Assembly: GCF_019972155.1 (NCBI RefSeq) | Contig: NZ_BOVL01000026.1 | Location: forward strand, 136,634-200,633 | Reading direction: 5' to 3' | DNA length: 64,000 nucleotides | Origin: Bradyrhizobium sp. RD5-C2 | GTDB lineage: Bacteria; Pseudomonadota; Alphaproteobacteria; Rhizobiales; Xanthobacteraceae | Shown here: positions 53,588-62,367 of the stretch, piece after piece | How the letters are laid out: every line of letters begins with the position of its first letter | How positions within the stretch are numbered: position 1 is the first letter of the stretch | Position numbers and translations under genes: made by a program | The notes under the pieces: model-generated | What the model was told of the DNA's origin: nothing | The model's database searches: none | What the model saw: only the letters and a program-made list of their open reading frames with translations

Positions 53588-53620
53588 CACCGGGCAACGA
53601 GGCCCGGTGTTTTCTTTTTG
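53588..53620 (+). terminator. Intrinsic terminator after the Flp pilin gene
   Basis: Arms CACCGGGC and GCCCGGTG with a six-base loop, directly followed by TTTTCTTTTT. Best-formed intrinsic terminator in the window; it implies the pilin is transcribed alone. Confidence 0.92.
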
Positions 53621-53625
53621 ACAGG

Positions 53626-53794
53626 TTGTCCACAGCGCCACGCGTAGCCTGTCCACAAGATATACAGCCAGTCGTCCCGGGGTTGTCGGCCTCTGTTCCA
53701 CAGGCAGTCCACCGGGATACTCACCGATTGTCCCGCTAGGGGACACCAGGTCTGACCCCGGTCGACCCACAGCTTCTCAACAGACATGTCCACA
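53626..53794. other. Cluster of TGTCCACA-like motifs
   Basis: TTGTCCACA at 53626-53634, TGTCCACA at 53650-53657, TGTTCCACA at 53694-53702, GACCCACAG near 53764 and TGTCCACA at 53787-53794, all in the same orientation within 170 bp. The shape recalls DnaA boxes (TTATCCACA) but differs at two positions. Confidence 0.4.
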
Positions 53795-53833
53795 GCTTGC
53801 CACGCCATCGGCGCGCCCGGTGCGTCCTCCGCC

Positions 53834-55441
53834 CTATGTGAACAGCGCGCGATGGTCGGCGAGCACGGCCCGCGCAGCGTTATGCCCAGGGGCGCCGGTG
53901 ACCCCGCCGCCCGGATGGGCCCCGGAACCGCAATGGTAGAGACCGCGCAGCGGACCGCGGTAATCGGCATGGCCGAGCATCGGACGCGCCGAGAACAACT
54001 GGTTCAAGGTCAGCGCGCCGTGAAAGATGTCGCCGCCGAGCAGGCCGAACTGCCGCTCGAGGTCGAGCGGCGACAGAATCTGGCGGCCGAGCACGCTGCC
54101 CGCGAAGCCGGGGGCGTAATTATCGACGGTTGCGATCATGAGATCGGCGACCTCATCGCGATGATCGTCCCATGATTTGCCGTCGGGCAATTGCGGCGCG
54201 ACGTGCTGGCAGAACAGGCTCGCGACGTGCTGGCCCGGCGGGCTCAAACTGTCGTCGAGCGTCGAGGGGATCAGCACCTCGACGACCGGCGCGCGGCTCC
54301 AGCCGGACTCACGCGCATCGCGCCAGGCGCGATCCATGTAGCCGAGACCAGGCGCGATGATGATGCCAGCGGTGAGGTGATCGCCCGGGCCGGGCAGCGC
54401 GGTGAACGAGGGCAGGGTATCAAGCGCCACGTTCATCCTGAACGTCCCGGAGCCGTTCTGCCATCGCGCGATGCGCGCGCGGAATTCGCTTGCCAGCGCG
54501 CCCTCCGGCACCAGGCGCGTGTAGAGCAGCTTCGGGTTGACGTTGGAGACGACATATCTGGCGCGCACCGTCTCGCCATTGTCGAGGATGACGCCGGTGG
54601 CGCGATCCTTCTCGACGATCACCTCGCGGACACCAGCATCGGTTTCGATCTCGACGCCATGGATGCGCGCGGCGCGCGCCATCGCCTGGGTGATCGCGCC
54701 CATGCCGCCGATCGCGTGGCCCCAGACGCCCTTCTTGCCGTTCACCTCGCCGAACGCATGGTGCAGCATCACATAGGCCGAGCCGGCCGCGTAGGGGCTG
54801 GCATAGTTGCCGACGATGGCGTCGAAGCCGAACAGCGCCTTGACGAGGTCGTTCTCGAAGCGCTCGTCGAGCATCTCGCCGGCCGAACGTGTGAACAGGT
54901 CGAGCAGATTGCGCTGCTGCTCGAGCGACAGCCGCCTGAGGATGTTGGCGGAGCCAAGCGCGTTGAAGGCTTCACTCATGGCGCCGAGGCCAAAGCCTTC
55001 GACGACGTTCGGCGGCGCGCGCAGCACGAATTGGCGCAGCACATCGGCGATGGCTTCGAGTTCCGCCGAGAACACGCCGATTGTCGCCGCGTCCCGCTGG
55101 CTGAGTTTCGCCACCGACTGTTGTGTGCGGCCTTCGCCGGTCAGCAGATAGCTGCCATCGGGTGCGGGCAGGAAGTTCTGCGCGCGGCGCTCGACGATCC
55201 GCAAGCCGTGATCGGCAAGTTTGAGGTCGGAGATGATCTGCGGATTGAGCAGGCTCACCGTGTAGGCGGCGACCGAATTGCGGAAGCCCGGACAAAATTC
55301 TTCGGTAACGGCGGCGCCGCCGACCACCTTGCGGCGCTCGACGATCCTGACCTTGAGCCCGGCCATCGCGAGATAGGCCGCGCAGGTGAGGCCGTTGTGC
55401 CCCGCACCGATGATGACGACGTCGACTTCATGATTGGACAT
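53834..55441 (-). CDS. PYROXD2-like FAD-dependent oxidoreductase
   Basis: A 535-residue flavoprotein of the phytoene desaturase/PYROXD2 group. The dinucleotide loop is GAGHNG at 12-17 (VVIIGAGHNGLTCAAYLA), then VVGGAAVTEEF, AIGGMGAITQAMARAA, and a C-terminal FAD contact GLYHCGSGAHPGGGVTGAPG. It is not part of a carotenoid cluster, so the substrate is unknown and desaturation is only one option. It reads toward the pilin terminator. Confidence 0.88.
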   Translation of the reverse strand: MSNHEVDVVIIGAGHNGLTCAAYLAMAGLKVRIVERRKVVGGAAVTEEFCPGFRNSVAAYTVSLLNPQIISDLKLADHGLRIVERRAQNFLPAPDGSYLLTGEGRTQQSVAKLSQRDAATIGVFSAELEAIADVLRQFVLRAPPNVVEGFGLGAMSEAFNALGSANILRRLSLEQQRNLLDLFTRSAGEMLDERFENDLVKALFGFDAIVGNYASPYAAGSAYVMLHHAFGEVNGKKGVWGHAIGGMGAITQAMARAARIHGVEIETDAGVREVIVEKDRATGVILDNGETVRARYVVSNVNPKLLYTRLVPEGALASEFRARIARWQNGSGTFRMNVALDTLPSFTALPGPGDHLTAGIIIAPGLGYMDRAWRDARESGWSRAPVVEVLIPSTLDDSLSPPGQHVASLFCQHVAPQLPDGKSWDDHRDEVADLMIATVDNYAPGFAGSVLGRQILSPLDLERQFGLLGGDIFHGALTLNQLFSARPMLGHADYRGPLRGLYHCGSGAHPGGGVTGAPGHNAARAVLADHRALFT

Positions 55442-55622
55442 GGTGCTTCTATAGGCCGGATGATCTCATCCGGCCACCATCCGCGATGGCTCGCATCCGG
55501 CGGGTCACAAAACCGTACCGATCCGGATACGATAATTCGACCGCGATGGTGCGGGCCGTGAGCCGCCGGCGGGGCAGGCAAGGCGCCTCGTTCGTTCCGT
55601 GTTGCCAAGCCGTGGAGTGCAA

Positions 55623-56342
55623 ATGCCGTTTGTTTTTGATCAAACTCAAATCGAGTGGCCCGACGACGATTCCGATCTGCCGCCGCCGCGTGCCGACCAG
55701 TTCGTCTATCTGCCGGCGCCGGATTTCGGCGGGGAACGCGAGCCGGTGCATTTCTCGCTGGACGTTCCACCCGAGCCGCCCGCGCCGGCGCTGATCACGC
55801 CGGTCATGAAGCCGCCGAGCCTTTGGGATCGCCTGCGGGGCCGACGGTATCCGACCGCGCAGATCACGCCGGCGGTCAGGGCCGCCGCGACGGCGCGGGC
55901 TGCCCGGGAGGTCTTTACCCCCCAGCGTCTGATCGCGGTCGCTGTGCCGGCGCTCCGCGAACTCGGCGTGCAACGGCTGTATTGCCGCTATGACGGCGGC
56001 AACGACGAAGGATTCGCCTGGCTCGACAGCGCCGCGCTCCGCGAAGGCACGCGCATCGACGCCGATGCGCTGGCGCAGCGGCTCACCGAGCAGAAATTTC
56101 TCGATCGACTGGTGGACCACGGCGTGATGAAGCGGGTCGATGGCGCCAGTGAACGCGACCAGGTTGCTTCCTTCGTCCGCGATTGGTTGTGCACGGAATG
56201 GGCGACCTTGCTGCTTGGCCGCGGCTTCGGCACCGGCGAGTACGTAATGTACGGCGCCTTCACAGTCGATCTCGACAGTTGCACCGTAATCGACGATCCC
56301 AAGGCCGATGCGGTCACAAGCAACGTCGAGATCACGAGGTAG
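55623..56342 (+). CDS. Unknown protein, partner of the DUF6915-like gene
   Basis: A 239-residue protein I cannot assign. Residues 1-75 are Pro/Asp-rich (PPPRADQFVYLPAPD), with a basic SLWDRLRGRRYPTAQ stretch. A globular part begins near 95: LGVQRLYCRYDGGNDEGFAWLDSAALREG, cited in part, contains a GGNDEG turn that recalls plasmid and phage-associated uncharacterised proteins. No signal peptide or helix-turn-helix is seen. The DUF6915-like gene starts six bases after its stop, so the two are coupled. Confidence 0.6.
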   Translation: MPFVFDQTQIEWPDDDSDLPPPRADQFVYLPAPDFGGEREPVHFSLDVPPEPPAPALITPVMKPPSLWDRLRGRRYPTAQITPAVRAAATARAAREVFTPQRLIAVAVPALRELGVQRLYCRYDGGNDEGFAWLDSAALREGTRIDADALAQRLTEQKFLDRLVDHGVMKRVDGASERDQVASFVRDWLCTEWATLLLGRGFGTGEYVMYGAFTVDLDSCTVIDDPKADAVTSNVEITR

Positions 56343-56348
56343 CCTGCG

Positions 56349-56744
56349 ATGGCGCATCCCTATCATCATGCCGTGCGTTCCGCGCGCCTGTTCGGCGGTG
56401 TTGCCGAGGATTACCTGCCGATCCACGACTGGTTCGACGAGAGCAAGGCGCATCTCGCCGACGTGCGGCACCGCGCGCTGCGTCATCACAGCGAAGGCAT
56501 CTTCCTCTGCGAGAAGATCTTCGGTGCGACGCTGACCAACAGCGCCGGCAAGCAGGTGCCGATGCGGACGGTCGGCGAGCAGCACGTCAAGGACGATCTC
56601 GGCTGGATCCCTTCGGTCAAGGATTGGCTGCAACATCTGGAAATGCAGCCGTGGATGGGACGGACGCCGTTCCGGCCGCAGATGGACGAAACCGCATCGC
56701 TCACCGGCGCGGCAAGTTCGGCCGATGATGTCGTGAGAGGCTGA
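56349..56744 (+). CDS. DUF6915-like protein
   Basis: A 131-residue protein. It opens MAHPYHHAVRSARLFGGVAE and continues DYLPIHDWFDESKAHL, RHRALRHHSEGIFLCEKIFG, VGEQHVKDDLGWIPSVKDWL, a pattern I associate with family DUF6915, found in bacteria and phages and of unknown function. It is rich in conserved His, Trp and Arg, suggesting a metal or nucleic-acid site. Six bases downstream of the unknown partner. Confidence 0.65.
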   Translation: MAHPYHHAVRSARLFGGVAEDYLPIHDWFDESKAHLADVRHRALRHHSEGIFLCEKIFGATLTNSAGKQVPMRTVGEQHVKDDLGWIPSVKDWLQHLEMQPWMGRTPFRPQMDETASLTGAASSADDVVRG

Positions 56745-56854
56745 ACCGCTCAAGCGATTGGCATCGGTGGCCGTGTTGCCCGCTGCGTGGCGCTATGATT
56801 CAATGCAATGTATGTACCCGGTGTTGATCTGCCGGATCGTGACCGGGAGTATTC

Positions 56855-59119
56855 ATGTCGTCTGAGCCGTCCGCTTCGCGAAACCGGCTGGTGCTGGTTG
56901 TCTACACCGCCGCGATCTTCGTCAGCGCGTTGTTGCTGTTCTCGGTGCAGCCGCTGTTCACCAAGATGGTGCTGCCGCGGCTCGGCGGCTCGCCGGCAGT
57001 GTGGTCGGTGGCGATGGTGTTCTTCCAGTCGCTGCTGCTCGGCGGTTACGCCTACGCGCATCTCCTGATGAAGCTGAACAGCCGCATTGTGCCGATCGTG
57101 GTGCATCTCGTGCTGCTCGTCGTCGCGCTGCTGACTTTGCCGCTCTCGATCAAGAGCGGCTGGGGCGAGCCGCCGACCTCGGGCTATGCGGTCTGGCTGC
57201 TCGGCCTGTTCGCGGTCTCGATCGGCCTGCCGTTCTTCGCGCTCGCTGCCAACAATCCGCTGCTGCAGGCCTGGTTCGTCCGCACCGGTCACCCCAACGG
57301 GCCCGACCCGTATTTTCTCTATGCGTCGTCGAACATCGGCAGCTTCCTGGCGCTGCTGTCCTATCCGGTGCTGCTCGAGCCGATGTTCACATTGCGCACC
57401 CAGAACCTGATCTGGACCGGCGGCTACGGTCTGCTGATCGTTCTGATCGCAGGCTGCGGCGTGCTGCTGTTGCGTGCGCCGGCCTATGCCGCCGCACGCA
57501 ATATGCAAGTCGATGATGCCGATGCGCCGGCGCCGTCCTGGTCGCGGCGGGCGCGCTGGATCTTCCTGGCTGCCGTGCCGTCCGGCCTCTTGATCGCGGT
57601 GACGGCGCATATCTCGACCGACGTCGCGGCCGCTCCCTTGCTCTGGGTGCTGCCGCTGTCGCTGTATCTGTTGACCTGGGTGCTGGTGTTCCAGTCGCGG
57701 CCGCTGCTGCCGCACAAATGGATGCTGCTGGCGCAGCCGCTGGCGATCGCCGGCGTCGTGATCCTGCTCGCGGTCGGCGGCGAGCAGAACCTGCTGCTCA
57801 CGCTCGGTGGCCATCAGCTCTGCTTCTTCATCATCGCGATGGCCTGCCATGGCGAGCTCGCGCGCACCCGTCCCGCGGCGAAATACCTCACCGGCTTCTA
57901 TGTCGCGCTGTCGTTCGGCGGCATGGTCGGTGGCCTGTTCGCGGGGCTGATCGCGCCGTTCACCTTCTCGTGGATCGCCGAATATCCGATCCTGTTGGCG
58001 CTCGCGGCGCTGTGCCGTCCGCCCGGCGGCGCGGAGCGGCTGCCGCGCTGGAGCGCCTGGTACTGGCCGTTCCTTGCGGTGCTGGCGGTGGCGCTGATCG
58101 CGCCGAGCTATTCTGCCGGCGACATCTTCAACTGGTTCGACGACCACCGGGTGTGGGTGATCGGCGCCGTCGGCGTGCTCTCGGCGCTGCTCGCGCTCGC
58201 ACTGAATGCCGATCGCTGGAAGATCTTCGCCACCGTCGCCGTCGCGCTGGTGGTGCTGCGCGCCTATCCCTCCGACGACGGCCGCGTCGAAACCGTGCGC
58301 AGCTTCTTCGGCGTGCACAAGATCGTGGTGACGCCGAACGGCCAATATCACGTGCTGATGCACGGCACCACGATCCATGGCGCCGAGAAGTTCAAGAACG
58401 ACGACGGCACGCCGGTCACCGGTAAGCCGGAGCCGATCAGCTACTACCACAAGGACGGCGGCATCGGGCAGGCCATCACCGCAATCCGCGAGCGCAAGGG
58501 CGCGCCGCTGAAGGTGGCCGTCATCGGGCTCGGCTCGGGGACGCTGACTTGTTCATCGCTCCCCGGCGAGGACTGGCGCTTCTTCGAGATCGACCAGTCG
58601 ATGGTCGATACCGCGCGCGACCCGAAATACTTCACCTACATCCAGAACTGCGAGCCGAACCTGAAGCCTGTGATCGGCGACGCGCGGCTGACCTTCGCCA
58701 AGGAGCCGGACGGCGTCTACGATCTCATCATCGTCGACGCCTATTCGTCGGACGCGATCCCGATCCATCTCGCGACCGAAGAGGCGATGGCGATCTACAA
58801 GGAGAAGCTGGCGCCGCAGGGCGCGGTTGTGATGCACGTCTCCAACCGGCATCTCGAACTTGCCAGCGTCGTGGTCGGCATTGCGGACGCCAACGACATG
58901 AGGAGCTGGGTCTACAGCGAGGATTCCGGGCGCGACAACGAGTATATCTTCTCGACCTCGGTCGTGGTCTCCGCGCGCGAGGACGCCGATGTCGGCAAGC
59001 TCGCATCATCGGACGTCTGGACCGAGACCGATGCCAACGAGAAGCAGCGGGTCTGGACCGACGACTATTCGAACGTGCTTGGCGCGGTGTACCGGCGCCT
59101 GCGCGACGGCGAGCAATAG
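56855..59119 (+). CDS. Membrane protein fused to spermidine synthase-like domain
   Basis: A 754-residue inner-membrane protein. The first 470 residues carry about 13 hydrophobic segments (VVYTAAIFVSALLLFSVQPLFTKM, cited in part) resembling a degenerate MFS-like bundle. The C-terminal 250 residues are a spermidine synthase-type Rossmann domain: VIGLGSGTLTC, EIDQSMV, GDARLTF, YDLIIVDAYSSDAIPIHL. The catalytic-looking aspartates are present. The amine substrate and whether it makes a polyamine are not known. AGAGT-rich ribosome site before the ATG at 56855. Confidence 0.9.
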   Translation: MSSEPSASRNRLVLVVYTAAIFVSALLLFSVQPLFTKMVLPRLGGSPAVWSVAMVFFQSLLLGGYAYAHLLMKLNSRIVPIVVHLVLLVVALLTLPLSIKSGWGEPPTSGYAVWLLGLFAVSIGLPFFALAANNPLLQAWFVRTGHPNGPDPYFLYASSNIGSFLALLSYPVLLEPMFTLRTQNLIWTGGYGLLIVLIAGCGVLLLRAPAYAAARNMQVDDADAPAPSWSRRARWIFLAAVPSGLLIAVTAHISTDVAAAPLLWVLPLSLYLLTWVLVFQSRPLLPHKWMLLAQPLAIAGVVILLAVGGEQNLLLTLGGHQLCFFIIAMACHGELARTRPAAKYLTGFYVALSFGGMVGGLFAGLIAPFTFSWIAEYPILLALAALCRPPGGAERLPRWSAWYWPFLAVLAVALIAPSYSAGDIFNWFDDHRVWVIGAVGVLSALLALALNADRWKIFATVAVALVVLRAYPSDDGRVETVRSFFGVHKIVVTPNGQYHVLMHGTTIHGAEKFKNDDGTPVTGKPEPISYYHKDGGIGQAITAIRERKGAPLKVAVIGLGSGTLTCSSLPGEDWRFFEIDQSMVDTARDPKYFTYIQNCEPNLKPVIGDARLTFAKEPDGVYDLIIVDAYSSDAIPIHLATEEAMAIYKEKLAPQGAVVMHVSNRHLELASVVVGIADANDMRSWVYSEDSGRDNEYIFSTSVVVSAREDADVGKLASSDVWTETDANEKQRVWTDDYSNVLGAVYRRLRDGEQ

Positions 59120-59136
59120 GGGCGAGCGATCTTGCT

Positions 59137-59724
59137 CTAGCGGTCCGCCATTAGCAGCCTTGCGACCTGGGGCTTGACGATTGCGGCAAACAGTCCGGGA
59201 TCGTCGAAAGCGCGCGCAGAGAGCATGGCGCCATGGACCGATGCCATCAGCATCTGGGCCTCCTCGTTCGGCCGCCTGCCCAGCCGGAACAGGTGCTGAT
59301 CTGCGCCAGTCTTCAGCACCGACGTAAGCCATCCCGCGAGATGATCGAAATGGCCCCGGACGCGCGCGGCGACCTCGTCCGGCAACATCGGCATCTCGCC
59401 GGCAAGCATCGCGCAGACGCAGAACGGCAGCGAGGCGTCTTGAATGCACCCCTGCCAGAAGTTCACATAGGACTGCAGTTGGTCGGCAGGGTCGGCGGAC
59501 TGCTCCCGAAGCGACCTCAGGCCCAGCTCCGTCTCCTGCCGGTAGCGATCGACCAGCGCCGAAACCAGTTCGGCCTTGGTCGGGAAGTGGTGGTGGATGC
59601 TGGCCTTCCTGATGCCGATCGCATCCGAGATGTCGGCATAGCTGAACCCGTTATAGCCGCCCGCCACGATGAGGGACTGCGCGACATCGAGAATCCGGTC
59701 CGAGGTCGAAATCACTGAGTTCAT
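59137..59724 (-). CDS. TetR family repressor
   Basis: A 195-residue regulator. The HTH at about 29-52 (YADISDAIGIRKASIHHHF) is typical TetR. The ligand domain is mostly helical with a CVCAML pair of cysteines. It is divergent from the membrane-protein gene at 59863, with two palindromic sites between them. Probable repressor of that gene and itself. Confidence 0.9.
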   Translation of the reverse strand: MNSVISTSDRILDVAQSLIVAGGYNGFSYADISDAIGIRKASIHHHFPTKAELVSALVDRYRQETELGLRSLREQSADPADQLQSYVNFWQGCIQDASLPFCVCAMLAGEMPMLPDEVAARVRGHFDHLAGWLTSVLKTGADQHLFRLGRRPNEEAQMLMASVHGAMLSARAFDDPGLFAAIVKPQVARLLMADR

Positions 59725-59732
59725 AGCGGCGC

Positions 59733-59750
59733 CTACCTTCCGGTAGGTAG
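59733..59750. promoter_or_regulatory. Second, imperfect TetR operator near the TetR start
   Basis: CTACCTTCCGGTAGGTAG matches its own complement at all but two symmetric positions and shares the TACCT/AGGTA core with the 28-bp palindrome at 59820. It lies nine bases upstream of the TetR start codon. Confidence 0.6.
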
Positions 59751-59819
59751 CTTGTCAAGGCGGGGCCGCGCACCTGTTCGACACAAGAAGGTGTCCCGGC
59801 GCCCGATTGACCCGCGATA

Positions 59820-59847
59820 TTTATCTACCTACTAGTAGGTAGATAAA
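59820..59847. promoter_or_regulatory. Perfect 28-bp palindromic operator
   Basis: Half-site TTTATCTACCTACT, mirrored exactly, ending 15 bases before the ATG of the membrane gene. Perfect symmetry of 14 bases per arm is rare by chance; it is very likely the operator for the divergent TetR regulator. Confidence 0.85.
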
Positions 59848-59862
59848 CAGAGGAGTTACTCA

Positions 59863-60420
59863 ATGCAAAGCCGACTTTCGGCCCAATCCAGCTGGCTGCA
59901 ATCCTACTATTTCGGGCGTGCGATCTTCTCGAGCGCCTGGGTTGCCGCCGCCGTACTTTTCAGCAGGCAAGCGGGCCCCGCCGCGTTCCTGCTGGTGATC
60001 TACCCGGCATGGGACGCGATCGCCAATCTGGCCGACGCGCGGGTCAACGGTGGGCTGAAGGCCAACCCGTCCCAGGCATTGAATGTCGTGGTCAGCACCA
60101 TCACGGCGCTCGCCGTGATCGTGGCGGTCAGCCGTGACACCCATGCCGTTCTGGCGGTGTTTGGGGTTTGGGCGATCCTCGCCGGAGTGCTGCAATTGTC
60201 CACCGGCGTCAGGCGCTGGCGTCAGGTTGGCGCGCAATGGGCGATGATCCTCAGTGGTGCACAGTCGGCACTGGCCGGCGGCTACATGATCAGCCGATCG
60301 ATTGGCACCGTCGCGCCGACGATTCTGGACGTCGCGCCCTATGCGGGATTCGGCGCGTTCTATTTCCTGCTTTCGGCGATCTGGCTCGTTGCCAGGGCCC
60401 ATCGCAGCGCCCGTGCGTAG
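59863..60420 (+). CDS. Six-helix membrane protein, DUF308/HdeD-like
   Basis: A 185-residue inner-membrane protein with about six hydrophobic segments. The pattern resembles DUF308/HdeD-type proteins, which in enteric bacteria relate to acid stress, but identity is not certain. Key segments: FGRAIFSSAWVAAAVLF, FLLVIYPAWDAIANLA, FGVWAILAGVLQLS. It is under the palindromic operator at 59820 and probably repressed by the divergent TetR regulator. Ligand unknown. Confidence 0.65.
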   Translation: MQSRLSAQSSWLQSYYFGRAIFSSAWVAAAVLFSRQAGPAAFLLVIYPAWDAIANLADARVNGGLKANPSQALNVVVSTITALAVIVAVSRDTHAVLAVFGVWAILAGVLQLSTGVRRWRQVGAQWAMILSGAQSALAGGYMISRSIGTVAPTILDVAPYAGFGAFYFLLSAIWLVARAHRSARA

Positions 60421-60468
60421 GCGCCTCCTGGCAGCATCAGAGAGCGCCAGTCGACGTCACCGCGGTAG

Positions 60469-61314
60469 CTATTTCTTCTCCGCCGCTGTCGTCGCGGAGG
60501 CGGGTGTCGAAGCGGCGAGCAGCGGCATCGTCGGCGTGGTCTCGCCAGCGTCCTCGTCGAGGAATTGCTCCACGCCGGCCTGGATCGACGATTTCGCGCT
60601 GTCCGGGCCGCGGTCGCTGAGGTCGTTGTGGTGGAATTCGGTTCTGACCACCTTGATGCCGAGTCTGGCGCAGGTCTCGTCGTCAGGCACGACGCCCGGG
60701 TCGGCCTTGAACACCGGGTCCCTGGAGCGGAACGACAGGATCTTGATCTTGCTGTCGGTGATGAACGGGACGCGCAGATTGTCCAGCGTCACGACCTTCT
60801 TGACCAGGTCGGGATGCTGCTTGGCGAAGTACATCGAGATGTCGCCGCCGTTGGAGTGACCGATCAGCGTCAGCGCGCGATAGTTTGCGTTCGGATAGAG
60901 CTTCTTCAGCTCGTCGATCGCGTACATGATGTTGAAGACGCCGCGATTATATTGCATGCGTCGGCCGACATATTCCTCGCCGACCTTGGTCACCATCGGC
61001 GTATCGCTGTCGAGATCATGCTGGATGCTGACCACGAGATAGCCGCGTGACGCGAACACGTTGGTGAGGAACGAGTACTCGGTGTTCCTAACGGTGTTGC
61101 CGTGGCTCAGGATTGCGACCGGCAGCTCGATCATCTCGGCCATCGCCTGCATTTGCCGGTCGCGCCGGACCGCGACCTCGACCGTGACGTTGCGGTCGTC
61201 GCGCAGAACGTCGTGGAACGTCAGCGTGGTGTGACGGATGGCCCATCTGTCCGTCGTGAAATAACCGGCCATCGCCACGATGCACAGGCAAAGGACAATG
61301 ATGCCCCGTTTCAT
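60469..61314 (-). CDS. Exported alpha/beta hydrolase
   Basis: A 281-residue lipase or peptidase-like hydrolase. N-terminal hydrophobic stretch (MKRGIIVLCLCIVAMAGYF) is a signal or anchor. HGNTVRNTEY marks the oxyanion region, the nucleophile elbow is GHSNGG with Ser154, and a His pair at 228-229 is the likely catalytic histidine. The tail is Ala/Thr/Ser-rich. Substrate unknown. Confidence 0.85.
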   Translation of the reverse strand: MKRGIIVLCLCIVAMAGYFTTDRWAIRHTTLTFHDVLRDDRNVTVEVAVRRDRQMQAMAEMIELPVAILSHGNTVRNTEYSFLTNVFASRGYLVVSIQHDLDSDTPMVTKVGEEYVGRRMQYNRGVFNIMYAIDELKKLYPNANYRALTLIGHSNGGDISMYFAKQHPDLVKKVVTLDNLRVPFITDSKIKILSFRSRDPVFKADPGVVPDDETCARLGIKVVRTEFHHNDLSDRGPDSAKSSIQAGVEQFLDEDAGETTPTMPLLAASTPASATTAAEKK

Positions 61315-61572
61315 GTCGACCTCTGATATTGCCTACGCGACCCGCGCTTCTCGCCCTGGCTTCACGGGGCATTCCGCGTGAATCGGCCTCCAGGGGCCAA
61401 GGCGGGCGCTCTTGCCGCCGAATATCGAGCTAATTTTACAATCAGATGACAGCGCGACAACGGGCCACGGCGGACGACATCGCGGGCCATTTGCGACGGT
61501 CACAAGCGGGTGAGGGGAGCGTGAACTGACGGCGCGCTGCCTGCGGCGCCGTCAGCGGATCAGGAGATTGCG

Positions 61573-62367
61573 TCAGTCCTGATAGTTGTTGCCGTAGAAG
61601 CCGCGCTGCTGCTGCTGGTAGTAGGACCGCGGCTGATAGGTGCCTTGCGGCGCCGCCGCGTAGCCCTGGTTGCCGTAGTATTGCTGCTGGCCGTAGGCCT
61701 GCGCGTCGTAGACGCGACGGCTTGACGGTGGCGCCGGGTAGCGCTGCGCGGTCGAGCTGCCGTCGGCCGGATAGATGTAGCCGTCGTCGGGGCGGGCCTG
61801 CGCCGGATATTCGCGTGGCCGCGGCGTCAGGACGACAGGGTCGCCGGCGGCGGCGGTGCCGTACTGCTCGTCCTGCTGCGGCGCGCGGCGGGCGACCGCG
61901 GTGCCGTTGCGCCCACGCGGATTGCGCGCCAGCGCGACCTGCGCCGAGCCGGTCAGCGTCACCGTGGTGTTGAGCACGCCTTCCTTCTGGACCAGGGCGT
62001 AGAGCGTCGATGCGTTGTCGCGCGACAACCGTACGCAGCCATGCGAGGCCGGCGTGCCGAGGCGGCCGACCGAGTCGGTGCCGTGGATCGCGTGTCCGAT
62101 CTTGGTGAAGAAGATCGAGTGCGGCATCGGCGCGTCGTCGAATTCCTTGGAGTAGTGGTCCTCTTCCATGCGGAAGGCCCGGAAGGTGCCGTTCGGCGTT
62201 TCGCGCGAGGGTATGCCGCTCGAGACCGGCCAGTGATAGCGCGCGACGCCGTCGACCGCGACGGTCATCTGCTGGTTGTCCTTGTCGATGGTGATATCGA
62301 CCTTGGCCTGCGCGGCGCCGGCCGTGAAAAGCATCACGGAAGTGAACGCAATGAGGAACGAACGCAT
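61573..62367 (-). CDS. L,D-transpeptidase with Gln/Tyr-rich tail
   Basis: A 264-residue periplasmic YkuD-type transpeptidase that makes 3-3 peptidoglycan crosslinks or attaches proteins to the wall. Signal peptide to about residue 21 (AAQA), catalytic core with H95 (HAIHGTDS) and S108-HGC111-VRLS. The last 80 residues are low complexity in Gln, Tyr and Gly. The ATG at 62367 follows AAAGG; a further 17 codons upstream in frame are unlikely. Confidence 0.94.
   Translation of the reverse strand: MRSFLIAFTSVMLFTAGAAQAKVDITIDKDNQQMTVAVDGVARYHWPVSSGIPSRETPNGTFRAFRMEEDHYSKEFDDAPMPHSIFFTKIGHAIHGTDSVGRLGTPASHGCVRLSRDNASTLYALVQKEGVLNTTVTLTGSAQVALARNPRGRNGTAVARRAPQQDEQYGTAAAGDPVVLTPRPREYPAQARPDDGYIYPADGSSTAQRYPAPPSSRRVYDAQAYGQQQYYGNQGYAAAPQGTYQPRSYYQQQQRGFYGNNYQD

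Noticed and set aside
54191..55561. 456-codon plus-strand frame opposite the PYROXD2-like gene
   Set aside because: Amino acid make-up is that of an antisense shadow; the minus strand has the FAD loop motifs.
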